From: an uncultured Dysosmobacter sp.
Lineage (GTDB): Bacteria; Bacillota; Clostridia; Oscillospirales; Oscillospiraceae
Assembly: GCA_934636905.1 (NCBI GenBank)
Contig: CAKUBJ010000010.1
Span: 1-50,416, forward strand
Length of the DNA: 50,416 bases
Direction of reading: 5' to 3'
Both the position numbers and the translations under genes were made by a program. Shown piece after piece: positions 40,917 through 49,382 of this stretch; the first letter of the stretch is position 1, and each line of letters opens with the position of its first letter. Under the pieces are notes generated by a model, which was not told where the DNA came from, searched no databases, and was given only the letters and a program-made list of their open reading frames with translations.

Positions 40917-41606
40917 ATGAAAAGAAAAATCTTTGTTTTGGCAATGGCTTTGCTGGTGCTGACCGGCTGCTCCAATTCCACCCCCGACCAGCCGCAGGAC
41001 ACCTCCGCTCCGGATGCGGGATCCGTATCCGGGGATGTCATTCCGGAGGGAAAGACGGTGTCTCCCCTGCCTTCCGGCATTGATCCGGCACATCTGGACG
41101 ACTGCACGGTGGCCGTGTCCTTTGAACAGGGAGACGCCTATGTGGACGACACCGGCGTCATGCAGCTGAAGGTGAAAGTGTACACCTACGACCTGTACGA
41201 CATGGCGGACGTCAGTGCCCTGCAGGTGGGAGACAGGATCACGTTCTGTCAGGAGGACGTGGAGATCACGTCGCTGGAGCGCGACGGCAGCAACACGGTC
41301 ATCATCAACGGCGGTCTGAAAAACGGCGGCATTGAACTGGCTGCCAACGACGGCACCGCCTTTTACGCCAACGGGTTCGACGATCTGAAGCAGTACTACG
41401 AACTGGGGGAGGCCACCCTCCCCGTTTCCGCCGACGAGTTTCAGTTTGTGGATGCCTCCGACCTTGAAAGTGACCCCGTCACCTATTACCCCGGTGACCT
41501 GCTGATGGACGACAGCGAATTTGACTACAATTTCACTCCCAATAATACCACCATCACCGTTCAGGGGGGATATGTCGTCCATATGGAGCGGGTTTACAAT
41601 CCGTAA
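40917..41606 (+). CDS. Small lipoprotein of unknown function
   Basis: A 229-residue protein with a signal peptide and lipobox VLTGC (Cys near 18), a Pro/Asp/Ser-rich linker (about 20-50) and an acidic beta-rich domain (about 55-229). I recognise no family. TGAGGAAAT precedes the ATG. The upstream ECF-like promoter suggests induction by envelope stress. It is followed by the AIM24-family gene after 90 nt. Confidence 0.75.
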   Translation: MKRKIFVLAMALLVLTGCSNSTPDQPQDTSAPDAGSVSGDVIPEGKTVSPLPSGIDPAHLDDCTVAVSFEQGDAYVDDTGVMQLKVKVYTYDLYDMADVSALQVGDRITFCQEDVEITSLERDGSNTVIINGGLKNGGIELAANDGTAFYANGFDDLKQYYELGEATLPVSADEFQFVDASDLESDPVTYYPGDLLMDDSEFDYNFTPNNTTITVQGGYVVHMERVYNP

Positions 41607-41696
41607 CAGCGTCCCTTTCCCGGTTTTCATTCAGAAAGAGAAAGACCTGCCGCAGCAGGCAGGAAAAATGTAATTTGTGTGGAGGAGACAGATACT

Positions 41697-42377
41697 ATGC
41701 AGTATGAACTGAAGGGCGGCAGTTTTCCCGTTGTGGTGTGCCAGTTGGCCGACGGAGAAAAAATGGTCACGGAGAAAGGCTCCATGGTATGGATGAGCCC
41801 CAATATGGAAATGGGCACATCCGGCGGCGGACTGGGAAAAATGTTTTCCAAGGCGTTTTCCGGCGAGAGTATGTTCCAGAATATCTATACGGCCCGGGGC
41901 GCGGGGATGATTGCCTTCGGCTCCAGCTTTCCCGGCTGTATCCTGCCTCTGGATATCCAGCCCGGCAGAGACTATATTATGCAGAAGCAGGCCTTTCTGG
42001 CAGCTGAAGAGAGCGTAGAGCTGTCCATCCATTTCAATAAAAAGCTGGGCGCAGGCTTCTTTGGCGGTGAGGGCTTCATCATGCAGCGGCTCTCCGGCCA
42101 CGGTACCGCCTTTGTGGAGGTGGACGGCGAACTGGTGGAGTACACACTGGCCCCCGGCCAGTCCATGATTATCGACACCGGCAATGTGCTGGGCTTTGAG
42201 TCTACCGTATCCATCGACATTCAGCAGGTCAAGGGTCTGAAAAACAAGCTTCTGGGCGGGGAAGGCTTCTTCAATACCGTTCTTACCGGCCCGGGGAAAA
42301 TCTGGCTTCAGACCATGCCCATTTCCGGCGTAGCTTCTGCCCTGCGCCCCTATTTCCCTACCGGGAACAATAATTAA
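41697..42377 (+). CDS. AIM24 / TIGR00266-family protein
   Basis: This 226-residue protein of the AIM24 beta-sandwich family (TIGR00266) has a Gly-rich N-terminal part (GTSGGGLGKMFSKAFSGESMFQNIY), GCILPLDIQPGRDYIMQKQAFLAA and the C-terminal GGEGFFNTVLTGPGKIWLQTM signature. The bacterial function is unknown; the fungal namesake is mitochondrial. GGAGGAG (41681-41687) points to the ATG at 41697. No signal peptide, so cytosolic. Confidence 0.9.
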   Translation: MQYELKGGSFPVVVCQLADGEKMVTEKGSMVWMSPNMEMGTSGGGLGKMFSKAFSGESMFQNIYTARGAGMIAFGSSFPGCILPLDIQPGRDYIMQKQAFLAAEESVELSIHFNKKLGAGFFGGEGFIMQRLSGHGTAFVEVDGELVEYTLAPGQSMIIDTGNVLGFESTVSIDIQQVKGLKNKLLGGEGFFNTVLTGPGKIWLQTMPISGVASALRPYFPTGNNN

Positions 42378-42431
42378 GGAACCCCTGCACCGGCAGGTAT
42401 ACCTGCCCCTGCTAATCGATGGCAGGGTTCC
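42378..42431. repeat. Nested inverted repeats downstream of the AIM24 gene
   Basis: An inner perfect 16-bp palindrome (42392-42407, GGCAGGTATACCTGCC) is enclosed by GGAACCCCTGC (42378-42388) and its near-complement (42421-42431). No T-run. Probably a 3'-end RNA structure. Confidence 0.45.
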
Positions 42432-42512
42432 GTGCCTGCCAAATCCCACGGGACACCGGAAGCAGGCTGCGGGGCATCCGATTTCAGAAAATCGCATAAG
42501 CATCAGAACATG

Positions 42513-42553
42513 AAAACAGGGAGGAACTGCAAATTCGCAGTCCCTCCCTGTTT
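42513..42553. terminator. Bidirectional terminator
   Basis: AAACAGGGAGG-(A)-ACTGC pairs with GCAGT-(C)-CCTCCCTGTTT around loop AAATTC. TTT follows on the + strand and TTTTC on the - strand. It lies between the AIM24 gene and the truncated sensor gene. Confidence 0.75.
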
Positions 42554-42619
42554 CCGTTAAAAGTGCAGTTGCCGTGCAGGCAAATTTCATGCTGCGGCTC
42601 CGGATACGGAACGGTATCA

Positions 42620-42872
42620 GGATAGCAGGTGCGCCGAAGAACAGCCCCGCACACATGGGGCCTGCATCCCGGACATTGAGGATGACCCCCTCTCCGGTAT
42701 CTACGCCGTACTCCGTGGACAGAATACAGAAAATGCCGAAAGTAATCCCAATCACCATCTGCTTTGCGGTTTCACTCCACCGGGCCAATGCTTTTTTGTG
42801 CTCCAGCACCGTAAACAGCGCAGACAGCGCAACGGGAAACAGCGTGGCTGCTGTCAGTCGTAAAATTGCCAT
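42620..42872 (-). pseudogene. Truncated LytS-type 5TM sensor (5TMR_LYT) gene, 5' remnant
   Basis: The first 83 codons from the ATG at 42872 look like the start of a LytS/YhcK-type membrane sensor: hydrophobic helices, then TEYGVDTGEGVILNVRDAGPMCAGLFFGAPA, the conserved 5TMR_LYT segment. The expected continuation (GIIAGxIGGIER) is missing; after about 42624 the frame runs into unrelated sequence and through the terminator. GGAGTGG before the ATG shows the original ribosome site survives. The rest of the gene (probably GGDEF or kinase domains) is absent, so this is a deletion remnant. Confidence 0.6.
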
Positions 42873-42974
42873 AGATCCACTCCGTAACGGTTAATTTTCA
42901 ATGGTGAGGAAATCAGAAAAGCCGGTATCGCGCCTATCAGGGCAAATAAGGGGCATCAGCCTATATAATGCAAA

Positions 42975-43007
42975 GCGAGGCCACCGGAAATTATCCGGTG
43001 GCCTTGC
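42975..43007 (-). terminator. Terminator of recD2
   Basis: A 13-bp stem (42975-42987 with 42995-43007, one G-U) with a 7-nt loop. On the - strand it is followed by TTTGCATTAT. It lies 87 nt after the recD2 stop. Confidence 0.65.
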
Positions 43008-43093
43008 GCTCTGCTCATGAACGGTATTTGGTTGATGCCCCTCTGCGGGGGTGCCTTTCGCCATACGCTCTTTACATCTTTTGAACTGAAAAG

Positions 43094-45304
43094 TCAGCCG
43101 TTTTCTCCTGCGTGGCGCAGGCGCCACTTCAGGCCGGAATACCGCTTCTGCTGCCGGTCATTGGCGGCCATGGCGCAGACGGCTGCGTCGTCCCCCACCA
43201 TCACCAGCAGTTCCCGCGCCCGGGTCAGGGCGGTGTACAGCACCCCCCGCACCATGAGGCTGGGGGCGGAGGGCATGGCTGCCAGCACCACACAGCGGTA
43301 CTCGCTGCCCTGGGCCTTGTGGACGGTCTGGGCATAGGCCAGGTCGATTTCACTGAGCATTTCCAAGCTGTAGGGCGCCGTCCGCCCGTCGAAGTCCAGC
43401 GCCAGCCACTCGCCGCTCTGGTCGATTTCCACGATGCGCCCTACGTCGCCGTTGAACATCCCGGTGCCTACGGTGCCGTCCGCCTTCTGCCATACCACGT
43501 CGTAGTTGTTCCGGGTCTGCATGATGCGGTCCCCCACCCGGAAGACCCGCTCCCCCCAGAGAATCTCCCGCTTGCCGGGGGCCTTGGGATTCAGCGCCTC
43601 CTGCAAAAGCCGGTTGAGATTTACGGTGCCGCAGGGGCCTTTCCGGGTAGGGGTCAACACCTGAATCTGCTCCGCCGGAATGTGCATATTCTCCGGCAGG
43701 CGGGTTTTGCACAGTTCCAGCACCGTGGATACCGCCCGCTGGGCGTCCCGGCGGCAGAGGAAGAAGAAATCTCCCTGATTGCCCTTCAGTTCCGGCGCCT
43801 GTCCCAGATTGACCCGGTGGGCATTGCGGATAATGGCGGACTGCTCCGCCTGCCGGAATACCTCCCGGAGGAACACGGTTTCGATTTTCCCGCTGCGAAT
43901 CAGGTCGGAGAACACGCTGCCGGCTCCTACGGAGGGCAGCTGGTCGGCGTCCCCTACCAGCACCAGCCGGGTGCCGGGACGCAGCGCCCGCAGCAGGGCG
44001 GAGAACAGGGACACGTCCACCATGCTCATCTCATCCACAATCACGGCCTCCGCCTCCAGCGGCTCCTTTTCCGTTTTCTGGAAGGTCACCTGATGGGCGG
44101 CTTCGTTCCACGACGTTCCCAGCAGCCGGTGAATGGTCTGGGCCTCCATGCCCGTCAGTTCGCTCATCCGCTTTGCTGCCCGGCCGGTGGGGGCTGCCAG
44201 CACAATATTCAGCCCCATTTTCTGAAACAGCGCCACAATGCCCCGGACGGTGGTGGTCTTGCCGGTGCCGGGGCCGCCGGTCAGCAGGATGACGCCGTTT
44301 TTTGTCGCCAGTTCCACCGCCTGCCGCTGCAAAGGCGCATAGGTAATGCCCTGTTCTTTTTCAATCTCCGCTACCGCCCTGTCGGCGAAACGGCTCCGGT
44401 CGGCCTCCATATCCAGCAGCGCCAGCAGCCGGGCGCAGGCGGAGGTTTCCGCCTGCCACAGCCGCCGGAGATACACCGCCTGCACATTGGCCACCTGCTC
44501 CTGCATCAGCACCATGTCACCAATCAGACGGTCCAGCGCCGCCTCCACCTGCTCCATGCCGCAGCCCAGCAGCTGGCAGGTGGCGCTGAGCAGCTTGTCC
44601 CTGGGCAGGAACACATGGCCGTTGTTCTCGTTGTAGGTCAGCTCAAAGGTGACGGCCGCTTCCAGCCGCTGGCCGCAGTCCTCCGCAAAGCCCATGGACA
44701 GCGCCATGGTGTCCGTCACGGAGAAGTCCACGCCGCACACGTCGTCCGACAGGAGATAGGGATTCCGCTCCACCGCCTGAAGCGCCCCGTCGCCGTACTG
44801 CTGCCGCAGCCGGAGGGCCAGTACCGGCGGCAGCTGGTAGCGGGAGAGGAAGGCCATCAGCCGCCGCAGTCCCATGTGCTGACGGAACAGTGTCCCGATT
44901 TCCATGGCCTTTTTGGCGGTGATGCCCTTAATCATCTGAAGCCGCTCCGGCTCCGCTTCCAGAATATCCAGCGTTTCCAGCCCGAAGCGGTCTACAATGC
45001 GCCGGGCGGTGGTGGGGCCTACGCCCTTGCAGATGCCGGAGGAGAGATAGTCGAAGATTTCATCTTCGTCCTCCGGCAGGCTCCGCTCCAGTTCCGATAC
45101 CTTCAGCTGCTGGCCGTGCTGGGGATGGGTTTCCCAGGTGCCGGTGACGGTGAGGTGTTCCCCCGGCGCCACGCAGGGGATGCACCCCACAACGGTGACC
45201 ACCTCCCCCTCCTCGGTGAGAAGGCGGAGCACCGTATACCCGTTTTCCGCATTCTGGAATATGACACTGTGTACCGTGCCCTCCCGGCAGACCAATTCTT
45301 CCAT
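43094..45304 (-). CDS. recD2: RecD2-type ATP-dependent DNA helicase
   Basis: This 736-residue SF1B helicase starts with an OB-like N-terminal domain (about 1-75). Helix-hairpin-helix segments follow (GVGPTTARRIVDRFG, IKGITAKKAMEIG). Motif I GGPGTGKTTT lies at about 341-350, APTGRAAKRMSE (motif Ia), VDEMSMVD (motif II, about 418), GDADQLPSVGAG (motif III) and the C-terminal motif VI AYAQTVHKAQGSEY (about 660). Length and the N-terminal extension match RecD2 of bacteria without RecBC partners, a 5'-3' helicase in DNA repair. Preceded by a small membrane-protein gene on the same strand. Confidence 0.93.
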   Translation of the reverse strand: MEELVCREGTVHSVIFQNAENGYTVLRLLTEEGEVVTVVGCIPCVAPGEHLTVTGTWETHPQHGQQLKVSELERSLPEDEDEIFDYLSSGICKGVGPTTARRIVDRFGLETLDILEAEPERLQMIKGITAKKAMEIGTLFRQHMGLRRLMAFLSRYQLPPVLALRLRQQYGDGALQAVERNPYLLSDDVCGVDFSVTDTMALSMGFAEDCGQRLEAAVTFELTYNENNGHVFLPRDKLLSATCQLLGCGMEQVEAALDRLIGDMVLMQEQVANVQAVYLRRLWQAETSACARLLALLDMEADRSRFADRAVAEIEKEQGITYAPLQRQAVELATKNGVILLTGGPGTGKTTTVRGIVALFQKMGLNIVLAAPTGRAAKRMSELTGMEAQTIHRLLGTSWNEAAHQVTFQKTEKEPLEAEAVIVDEMSMVDVSLFSALLRALRPGTRLVLVGDADQLPSVGAGSVFSDLIRSGKIETVFLREVFRQAEQSAIIRNAHRVNLGQAPELKGNQGDFFFLCRRDAQRAVSTVLELCKTRLPENMHIPAEQIQVLTPTRKGPCGTVNLNRLLQEALNPKAPGKREILWGERVFRVGDRIMQTRNNYDVVWQKADGTVGTGMFNGDVGRIVEIDQSGEWLALDFDGRTAPYSLEMLSEIDLAYAQTVHKAQGSEYRCVVLAAMPSAPSLMVRGVLYTALTRARELLVMVGDDAAVCAMAANDRQQKRYSGLKWRLRHAGENG

Positions 45305-45359
45305 GTTTTCCTCTCTCCGGTGCGTCGGCTGTCCGCCCGGTCTATGTTCTCTGTTTGCT

Positions 45360-45683
45360 TCATTCCAACCGGAAATCCGCCCCGTTTACCACGGCGGCGT
45401 TCTCCTCCCGGTCTGCCAGATAATCGGCCAGCCCTCTGGTTTCCGCCGTCAGCCCGCAGTCGGCAATCACCAGCTTTGCCCCCGGCAGACCGCCCTGCAA
45501 CCGGCGCAGTTCCCTGACGTCATGCTCCAGCGCCGGGGCGTCCCCCTGCACCGGCAGCACCAGCAGCAATCCGGGAATGGTGGGCCGCCCGGCATGGAGC
45601 ACCGCCCCCGCCAGCAGCCACACCACCGTGGTTATCCCCACGGCGGAGAAAAAGGCAATGACGCCGTCCCGAAATACACTCAT
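45360..45683 (-). CDS. Small membrane-anchored protein, unknown
   Basis: A 107-residue protein with one N-terminal helix (about 8-30) and a soluble part whose pattern (GLLLVLPVQGDAPALEHDVRELRRLQ, AKLVIADCGLTAETRGLADYLADRE) resembles the first half of a Rossmann-like alpha/beta fold. No family recognised. GAGGTGATC before the ATG is a near-perfect ribosome site. It is 55 nt upstream of recD2 on the same strand and probably co-transcribed. Confidence 0.65.
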   Translation of the reverse strand: MSVFRDGVIAFFSAVGITTVVWLLAGAVLHAGRPTIPGLLLVLPVQGDAPALEHDVRELRRLQGGLPGAKLVIADCGLTAETRGLADYLADREENAAVVNGADFRLE

Positions 45684-45810
45684 TGGATCACCTCAATCCC
45701 ATACTATGCGGCAGAAGGAGAGGTGTGATTTCACTTGAGGGGGCGCTGCCGCCGGGATGTGCCGCCATGCGGCACAAAATTGCGGCTTTGCCGCTGGGAA
45801 TGCGGCTCCC

Positions 45811-45864
45811 ACTTTTCTTTTGTCTTGTCAAAAGAAAAGTCGCCGCCGCAGCGGTGGAAAAGAA
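45811..45864 (+). repeat. Hairpin repeat, copy A
   Basis: ACTTTTCTTTTG (45811-45822) pairs perfectly with 45829-45840; then CGCCGCCGCAGCGGTGGAAA continues. The whole segment aligns with the reverse complement of copy B at 46195-46249. Confidence 0.6.
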
Positions 45865-46152
45865 AAGCGCTTTGGGATGAGTTGACCGGCGGAGCGGTCA
45901 TCTCACCCATACGGGGGAATGATCGGTACGCACTGCCGGCAAGGCCCAAAAGCCTCCTGCCGGCTGCGCCGCAGCTCTCCATCTCAACGAAGTGCAGCCC
46001 GCATTTGGGGGTGCGGACGATGATTGGGGTGTCCTCTTAGCACCCCAAAGTTCGCTGTTCTATCGTCACGGCATACCGAGTCGGATAAGCTCTGCACCTT
46101 GCCCGTGCCACGCAGGGAATATCGGCCTTCTGAGGAGAACGGTTAAGAATCC

Positions 46153-46201
46153 GTTTCCCCAAACTTGCCCTTGTGCAAGTTTGGAGAAACATTTTTTCTT
46201 T
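46153..46201 (+). terminator. Strong + strand terminator without an evident + strand gene
   Basis: GTTTC-c-CCAAACTTGC (46153-46168) pairs with GCAAGTTTGG-a-GAAAC (46175-46190), 15 pairs with one mismatch, followed by ATTTTTTCTTTT. Flanking genes are all on the - strand, so it must end some + strand transcript starting within the gene-free block or block antisense reading. Confidence 0.75.
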
Positions 46202-46249
46202 TCCACCGTGCACGGCGCATTTTCTTTTTGATGTCTCAAAAAGAAAATG
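46195..46249 (-). repeat. Hairpin repeat, copy B (inverted)
   Basis: CATTTTCTTTTTG (46218-46230) pairs perfectly with 46237-46249. Read on the - strand, the hairpin is followed by CGCCGTGCACGGTGGAAAAG, matching copy A. Confidence 0.6.
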
Positions 46250-46304
46250 GGGGGTGCATCTCCCGCGGAACACGGGCCTCCGCGGGAGCGGAGAAAAAGA
46301 GCCC

Positions 46305-46802
46305 TTATTCGCCTCTGGCAATTCCCAGTTCCGCCAGAATGGCTTCCTCCCTTGCCCGCATCTGCTTTTTCTGCGGGCCTTCGTCCAGATGGTCGTAGCC
46401 CAGCAGATGCAGCACGGAGTGCACCACCAGATATGCCAGTTCCCGGCGGGTGGAGTGGCCGTATTCCTTTGCCTGCGCCGCAACGTGTTCCATGGAAATC
46501 ACCATGTCTCCCAGAGGCACCAGCCCGGTGCCGGGGTCGGCGTCCTCCTCTGTGGGAAGCTGGCCGGGATGCAGGTCAAACTCCGGGAAACTCAGTACGT
46601 CCGTGGAACGGTCTACCTGCCGCATCTCCCGGTTAATCCGGTGGATGGCCTCGTCATCCGTCAGCAGCACGTCCACCTCACAGGGGAAGTCCACCCCCTC
46701 CGATGCCAGCGCCGTGCGGATGATCTTGCGGATAAATGCCCGCCGGCTGTCACTGATTCCCGGCACGTCGGCGGTGATGGGAAGATAATGCCGTTTTGCC
46801 AT
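46305..46802 (-). CDS. ybeY: YbeY endoribonuclease (rRNA maturation factor)
   Basis: A 165-residue metalloprotein with the UPF0054 zinc motif HSVLHLLGYDHL (three His) near residues 118-129, NREMRQVDRSTDVLSFPEF and LGDMVIS. YbeY acts in 16S rRNA 3'-end maturation and ribosome quality control. Its ATG overlaps the phoH stop by one base (TAATG), the standard phoH-ybeY arrangement. Confidence 0.95.
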   Translation of the reverse strand: MAKRHYLPITADVPGISDSRRAFIRKIIRTALASEGVDFPCEVDVLLTDDEAIHRINREMRQVDRSTDVLSFPEFDLHPGQLPTEEDADPGTGLVPLGDMVISMEHVAAQAKEYGHSTRRELAYLVVHSVLHLLGYDHLDEGPQKKQMRAREEAILAELGIARGE

Positions 46803-47776
46803 TACTTTTTCCCCTTTCCGCCGTTTTTCGCAGTTTCGTATTCCTCATAGGCCTTGACAATCCGCTGCACCATGACGTGGCGCACCACGTCGGCATTGGT
46901 GAGCTCGCAGATGCCGATGCCCTCCACGTTTTTCAGCACCCGCATGGCCTCACGCAGGCCGGAGGGCTTGCCGTCCGGCAGGTCTATCTGGGTTACGTCG
47001 CCGGTGATGACGATTTTGGAGCCGAAGCCCAGACGGGTCAGGAACATCTTCATCTGCTCCCGGCTGGTGTTCTGCGCCTCGTCCAGAATGATGAAGCTGT
47101 CGTCCAGCGTCCGCCCCCGCATATAGGCAAGGGGCGCCACCTCGATGCTGCCCCGTTCCAGATACTTCTGGTAGGTTTCCGCTCCCAGCATATCGAACAG
47201 CGCGTCATACAGCGGCCGCAGGTACGGATCCACCTTGCTCTGCAAATCGCCGGGCAGGAAGCCCAGCCGCTCCCCGGCCTCCACGGCGGGACGGGTGAGG
47301 ATAATGCGGTTCACCTGCTTTTCCCGGAAGGCCTGCACCGCCGCCGCCACCGCCAGATACGTCTTGCCGGTGCCGGCGGGGCCTACGCCGATGGTGACGG
47401 TGTTTTTCAGCACCGACTGAATATATTCCTTCTGTCCCAGGGTCTTGGGCTTCACGGGACGCCCCTTGGCGGAGATGCACAGCACATCCCCCGCCAGCTG
47501 GCTGATCTGCTCCTCTCTGCCGGCGCGCACCATGTCAACGATGTAGCGGACATTCTGCTCTCCCAGCGCCTCCCCCCGGGAGGAGAGGGTCAGCATGGCC
47601 TGCACCGCCTTGGCGGCGTGCATCACGTCCTCCGCCTCGCCGTTGATCCGCAGTTCCCCGTCCCGGTTGGTGACGGCCACGTTAAATTCCTTTTCCAGCA
47701 GGCGGATGTTTTCGTCAAAGGAACCGAAAATATTCACCGCCTGCTCCATCCGCTCCAAACTGATCCGCTGTTCCAT
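46802..47776 (-). CDS. phoH: PhoH-like ATPase (YbeZ type)
   Basis: A 324-residue ATPase with an N-terminal KH-like part, Walker A GPAGTGKTYLAV (about 132) and Walker B SFIILDEAQNT, plus ITGDVTQIDLP. PhoH works with YbeY in RNA metabolism. The ATG at 47776 follows AGGAGTG. It is located between yqfD and ybeY as in Bacillus (yqfC-yqfD-phoH order). Confidence 0.95.
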   Translation of the reverse strand: MEQRISLERMEQAVNIFGSFDENIRLLEKEFNVAVTNRDGELRINGEAEDVMHAAKAVQAMLTLSSRGEALGEQNVRYIVDMVRAGREEQISQLAGDVLCISAKGRPVKPKTLGQKEYIQSVLKNTVTIGVGPAGTGKTYLAVAAAVQAFREKQVNRIILTRPAVEAGERLGFLPGDLQSKVDPYLRPLYDALFDMLGAETYQKYLERGSIEVAPLAYMRGRTLDDSFIILDEAQNTSREQMKMFLTRLGFGSKIVITGDVTQIDLPDGKPSGLREAMRVLKNVEGIGICELTNADVVRHVMVQRIVKAYEEYETAKNGGKGKK

Positions 47777-47792
47777 ACGATCACTCCTAAAG

Positions 47793-49001
47793 CTATCCGG
47801 ACAGGATGTCCGGTTCATCGGTGGTATAAACGGGGACACTGATGCCGATCTCCTCCCGGCACTCCGCCGTGAGGGTTACGGTGAGAAGATCCCCCCGGAG
47901 CCGGGAGTCCACCCGGCTGGCTGTCACTTCTCCCCAGGGATCCACAATGCTGTGGAGGTAGGCTTCCAGCACGCGCCCCGTCTCCTCCTGCCGCTGCTGC
48001 CGGGAATACGCCGCCGGTTCCGTGTCATAAAAGCGGAGGGTTTCCGTTTCCCACGTTACCGGCAGGGTCGTTCCCAGAATGCGGACAGGGGTCCTGGTGG
48101 TTATTTTATCACACTCCGCCTTGTCAATGCTACTGTTTGAGAAGAATTTTATACGGCGGCAGCCGAAAATCAGGGAGTGGAGACGCTTCTCCGCCCCGGT
48201 GTACCGCTTCTCCTCCCCGGTGAGGGGGACGTTGGCGGTGAGGGTGTACCAGGTGCGCCCCTCCGCCCGCCCCAGCCCGGCGGTGAAGCGGGTGCCGAAG
48301 GTGCCGGTATCCTCCACGCCGGAGATCAGCAGCTGCCCCTCGGTGACGGCCATACCCGGCAGCACCTGCGGCACGCCGCCGGCGGTCTGAAGGTGCAGCA
48401 GCAGCCCGCTCCGCCGGGCGGTTATGTTGCAGGGAGACTTTCGATCCAGCAGTTCCGGTGCGGGACGGCGCTCCCGCACCTGCACCTCCGCCCGGCAGCC
48501 GGACACGTTCACCGCCGCCCAGCTCAGTTCCGGGATGTCCAGCAGCAGATGGTTGCGGATGTCCTCCCCGTTGACGGACAGTCCCCATGCCCCCCGCCGG
48601 ACGCCGTTTTTCTCCAGCGCCCGGAGAATCTCCTCCCGGGGGACGGCGTCGTTGCCGGTGACGCGGATGTCCCAGATCAGCAGGGAACCCAGCACCAGCC
48701 ACAGTCCCCACAGCCCGATGCCTGCCGCCAGTACCTGGCGGCGCCGCAGGCGGCGCAGGGCGTAGGGGGCGCCTTCCCGGCGGAGAACCACAAGTTCACA
48801 TTCCAGCTTTTCCGCGCTGCGGCGCAGCGCCCGGAGATCCCGGCGGGACACCCGGCAGGTGAACTGATGTTCATCCTCCCATTCCAGATCCCAGAAGGCC
48901 AGATTCCGGGCGGAGCACAGGTTCAGCACCCGCTCCGGATAGGGGCAGACCACCCGGATTCGCACCTGCCCCCGGGCGCGATTTACCAGTGTTTTCAGCA
49001 T
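47793..49001 (-). CDS. yqfD: Sporulation protein YqfD
   Basis: A 402-residue protein with a basic N-terminal region, one membrane helix (about 92-113: VLAAGIGLWGLWLVLGSLLIW) and a beta-rich outer part (WDIRVTGNDAVPREEILRAL, SWAAVNVSGCRAEVQVRERRPAP, GMAVTEGQLLISG), typical of YqfD/SpoIV-type. In Bacillus it is made in the mother cell under sigma-E. The ATG at 49001 lies inside yqfC (7-nt overlap), implying coupling. Confidence 0.9.
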   Translation of the reverse strand: MLKTLVNRARGQVRIRVVCPYPERVLNLCSARNLAFWDLEWEDEHQFTCRVSRRDLRALRRSAEKLECELVVLRREGAPYALRRLRRRQVLAAGIGLWGLWLVLGSLLIWDIRVTGNDAVPREEILRALEKNGVRRGAWGLSVNGEDIRNHLLLDIPELSWAAVNVSGCRAEVQVRERRPAPELLDRKSPCNITARRSGLLLHLQTAGGVPQVLPGMAVTEGQLLISGVEDTGTFGTRFTAGLGRAEGRTWYTLTANVPLTGEEKRYTGAEKRLHSLIFGCRRIKFFSNSSIDKAECDKITTRTPVRILGTTLPVTWETETLRFYDTEPAAYSRQQRQEETGRVLEAYLHSIVDPWGEVTASRVDSRLRGDLLTVTLTAECREEIGISVPVYTTDEPDILSG

Positions 49002-49282
49002 GACACCCACTCCACGCCGTCAATCTGCCCGCCGATGCGAAGCTCCCCGCCGGTCATGGCCACCAGCGTCAGCCGCTGTCCCCGGATTCGCAGCACGCCG
49101 AAGGGGGTATTGGCGTCAATCTGCGTCTCCCCGTAGGACAGCAGCCCGGTATGGTGCTCCAGATACAGCTGCCGGTTTCCCACCAGTTCCAGCCGGGGCA
49201 ATCCCGCCACCACATCCGGCGGCAGGTCAAACAACTCCGCCACGCCCCCCAGAATTCCGCCCTGCTCCCGCTTCCTTTCCAT
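48995..49282 (-). CDS. yqfC: Sporulation protein YqfC (YabP family)
   Basis: A 95-residue protein of the YabP/YqfC family with LPRLELVGNRQLYLEHHTGLLSY, IRGQRLTLVAMTGGELRIGG and a terminal VEWV. The ATG at 49282 follows GAGGTGAGG; the longer upstream frame overlaps the divergent promoter region and is not needed. First gene of yqfC-yqfD-phoH-ybeY. Confidence 0.9.
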   Translation of the reverse strand: MERKREQGGILGGVAELFDLPPDVVAGLPRLELVGNRQLYLEHHTGLLSYGETQIDANTPFGVLRIRGQRLTLVAMTGGELRIGGQIDGVEWVSC

Positions 49283-49296
49283 GTCCTCACCTCGCC

Positions 49297-49368
49297 AAAG
49301 CCTATGCGGAAAGGCCGCCGCCCTTGCCTGTCCCGGCGCATGAAAACCGCTCCCGCCGCATAGGCTTT
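49297..49368. promoter_or_regulatory. Divergent sporulation promoters in a 13-bp inverted repeat
   Basis: AAAGCCTATGCGG (49297-49309) is the exact complement of CCGCATAGGCTTT (49356-49368). Each arm reads CATAGGCT toward its gene, resembling the sigma-E -10 (CATACAnT), and for ylbJ a GCATGAA (49338-49344) lies 14 nt upstream of it as a -35. Both flanking operons are sigma-E genes in Bacillus, which supports the reading. Predicted leaders are short, about 10 nt. Confidence 0.5.
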
Positions 49369-49382
49369 CCCGGGTGATGCGT

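Larger units (their letters stand above)
45684..46304. other. 620-bp gene-free block
   Basis: No ORF with a ribosome site or recognisable product. The block holds two related hairpin repeats in opposite orientation (45811-45864 and 46195-46249), a strong + strand terminator (46153-46201), an 8-bp TTGGGGTG/CACCCCAA hairpin near 46023-46048 and a 10-bp hairpin at 46260-46288. Motifs of RNase P RNA, tmRNA, 6S RNA or SRP RNA were not found. Confidence 0.6.

Noticed and set aside
45700..46200. RNase P RNA, tmRNA, 6S RNA or SRP RNA in the gene-free block
   Set aside because: None of the conserved core motifs of these RNAs was found by eye on either strand.
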